6,760 bases of DNA from Planctomycetia bacterium (lineage in GTDB: Bacteria; Planctomycetota; Planctomycetia; Gemmatales; Gemmataceae). Under the pieces are notes generated by a model. The model was not told where the DNA came from and made no database searches. It saw only the letters and a program-made list of their open reading frames with translations. A program made the translations under genes and the position numbers. The stretch is taken from NCBI GenBank assembly GCA_005773755.1, contig SXHE01000450.1, positions 1 to 6,760 of the forward strand. The letters run 5' to 3'. Below, piece by piece: positions 6,272 through 6,760 of the stretch (positions are counted from its first letter, which is position 1; every line of letters starts with the position of its first letter).

Positions 6272-6760
6272 ATGCCCCGCTGCTCGCTGCTCCTCCCGCC
6301 GCTGCTCGCCGCGTTCGTCGGTGCCCTCGCCGCCGCGGAGCCGGCCGACGTGAAGTTCGCCACGGTCGCCGAGAGCAAGACTGAGTACGAGAAGTCCGTC
6401 GCCCCGTTCCTGGCGAAGCACTGCGTCTCGTGCCACGGCCCGAAGAAGGTCGAGGGCGACCTCGACCTGACCAGGCTCGACCCGGACATGAAGGCGACCA
6501 CCAGCGGCGCCCGGTGGGCGATGGTGGTCGAGAAGCTCGCGAACGGCGAGATGCCACCAAAGGGGAAACCACGCCCGTCGGATGTCGAACTCGTCGCGGT
6601 CGGGCGGTGGGCACACGCCGAGGCGAAGCGGGCCGGGCGGCCGTTCACCCGCCGCGCCGCCTACGCCAACGGGAACGCCGTCCCGCACCACGTCCTGTTC
6701 GACCCTACGAACGTCCCGCAGTTCGACGGCGGCCCGCGGGTCCGCCGCCTCAGCCCCGAG
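6272..6760 (+). CDS. Planctomycete cytochrome c (PSCyt1-type) protein, N-terminal part, probably DUF1592/DUF1588 family
   Basis: The gene runs off the right edge, leaving 163 residues. A Sec signal covers about 1-22 (MPRCSLLLPPLLAAFVGALAAA, then EPADVKF). A canonical haem c motif CVSCH lies at 51-55 in FLAKHCVSCHGPKKVEGDLDL, typical of the PSCyt1 domain. NGEMPPKGKPRPS (91-103) supplies a plausible axial methionine (M94). The end, NAVPHHVLF...RVRRLSPE (135-163), resembles the region leading into the DUF1592/DUF1588-type domains of large planctomycete cytochromes; that extension is inference because the domain itself is outside the window. ATG 6272 was chosen because it gives a proper signal peptide and has GGAG at 6258-6261 (10-base spacer). 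An in-frame ATG at 6200 would add 24 arginine- and glycine-rich residues ahead of the signal. It is transcribed divergently from the DUF1549/DUF1553 operon and may share its regulation. Confidence 0.85.
   Translation, partial: MPRCSLLLPPLLAAFVGALAAAEPADVKFATVAESKTEYEKSVAPFLAKHCVSCHGPKKVEGDLDLTRLDPDMKATTSGARWAMVVEKLANGEMPPKGKPRPSDVELVAVGRWAHAEAKRAGRPFTRRAAYANGNAVPHHVLFDPTNVPQFDGGPRVRRLSPE

Noticed and set aside
6132..6691. Three overlapping minus-strand frames at the right end
   Set aside because: All are antisense to the cytochrome gene, which shows a signal peptide and CVSCH in the plus frame.
1..6760. CRISPR array, tRNA, rRNA or insertion sequence
   Set aside because: No regularly spaced repeats, cloverleaf-like segment, rRNA stretch, transposase motif or terminal inverted repeat was seen. 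The window is almost fully coding.

Overview
This GC-rich window looks like part of a planctomycete chromosome, most plausibly a Gemmata-like (Gemmataceae) bacterium. The evidence is the combination of PVC-specific families: a PSCyt/DUF1549-DUF1553 cytochrome-like protein, two DUF1501 proteins, a 'membrane-bound dehydrogenase'-type beta-propeller and a PSCyt1-type cytochrome. The genus assignment is inference from family content and base composition only.

Layout, from right to left on the minus strand, is an apparent operon. It starts with a 763-residue secreted DUF1549/DUF1553 protein (3769-6060). Next come two tandem DUF1501 paralogues, 481 residues (2284-3729) and 466 residues (847-2247), separated by gaps of only 39 and 36 bases. 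After a 94-base gap holding two adjacent hairpins comes the start of a dehydrogenase-like beta-propeller protein (1-752), whose C-terminal part lies beyond the left edge. A divergent plus-strand gene (6272 to the right edge) encodes the N-terminus of a cytochrome c-type protein. The 211-base region between the two divergent genes holds the likely promoters, a short palindrome and a 9-base direct repeat.

Every predicted product carries an export signal: Sec-type for the three cytochrome or dehydrogenase proteins, Tat-type for the two DUF1501 proteins. The cluster therefore describes an extracytoplasmic system that pairs haem-binding or redox modules with alkaline-phosphatase-fold (DUF1501) proteins. 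This gene pairing is widespread and highly amplified in planctomycetes, but its substrate is unknown, and nothing here reveals it. No tRNA, rRNA, mobile element or CRISPR array was seen. The points most worth a second look are the double hairpin with its embedded perfect palindrome, the tandem DUF1501 duplication with divergence at a putative active-site position, and the operator-like elements in the divergent promoter region.
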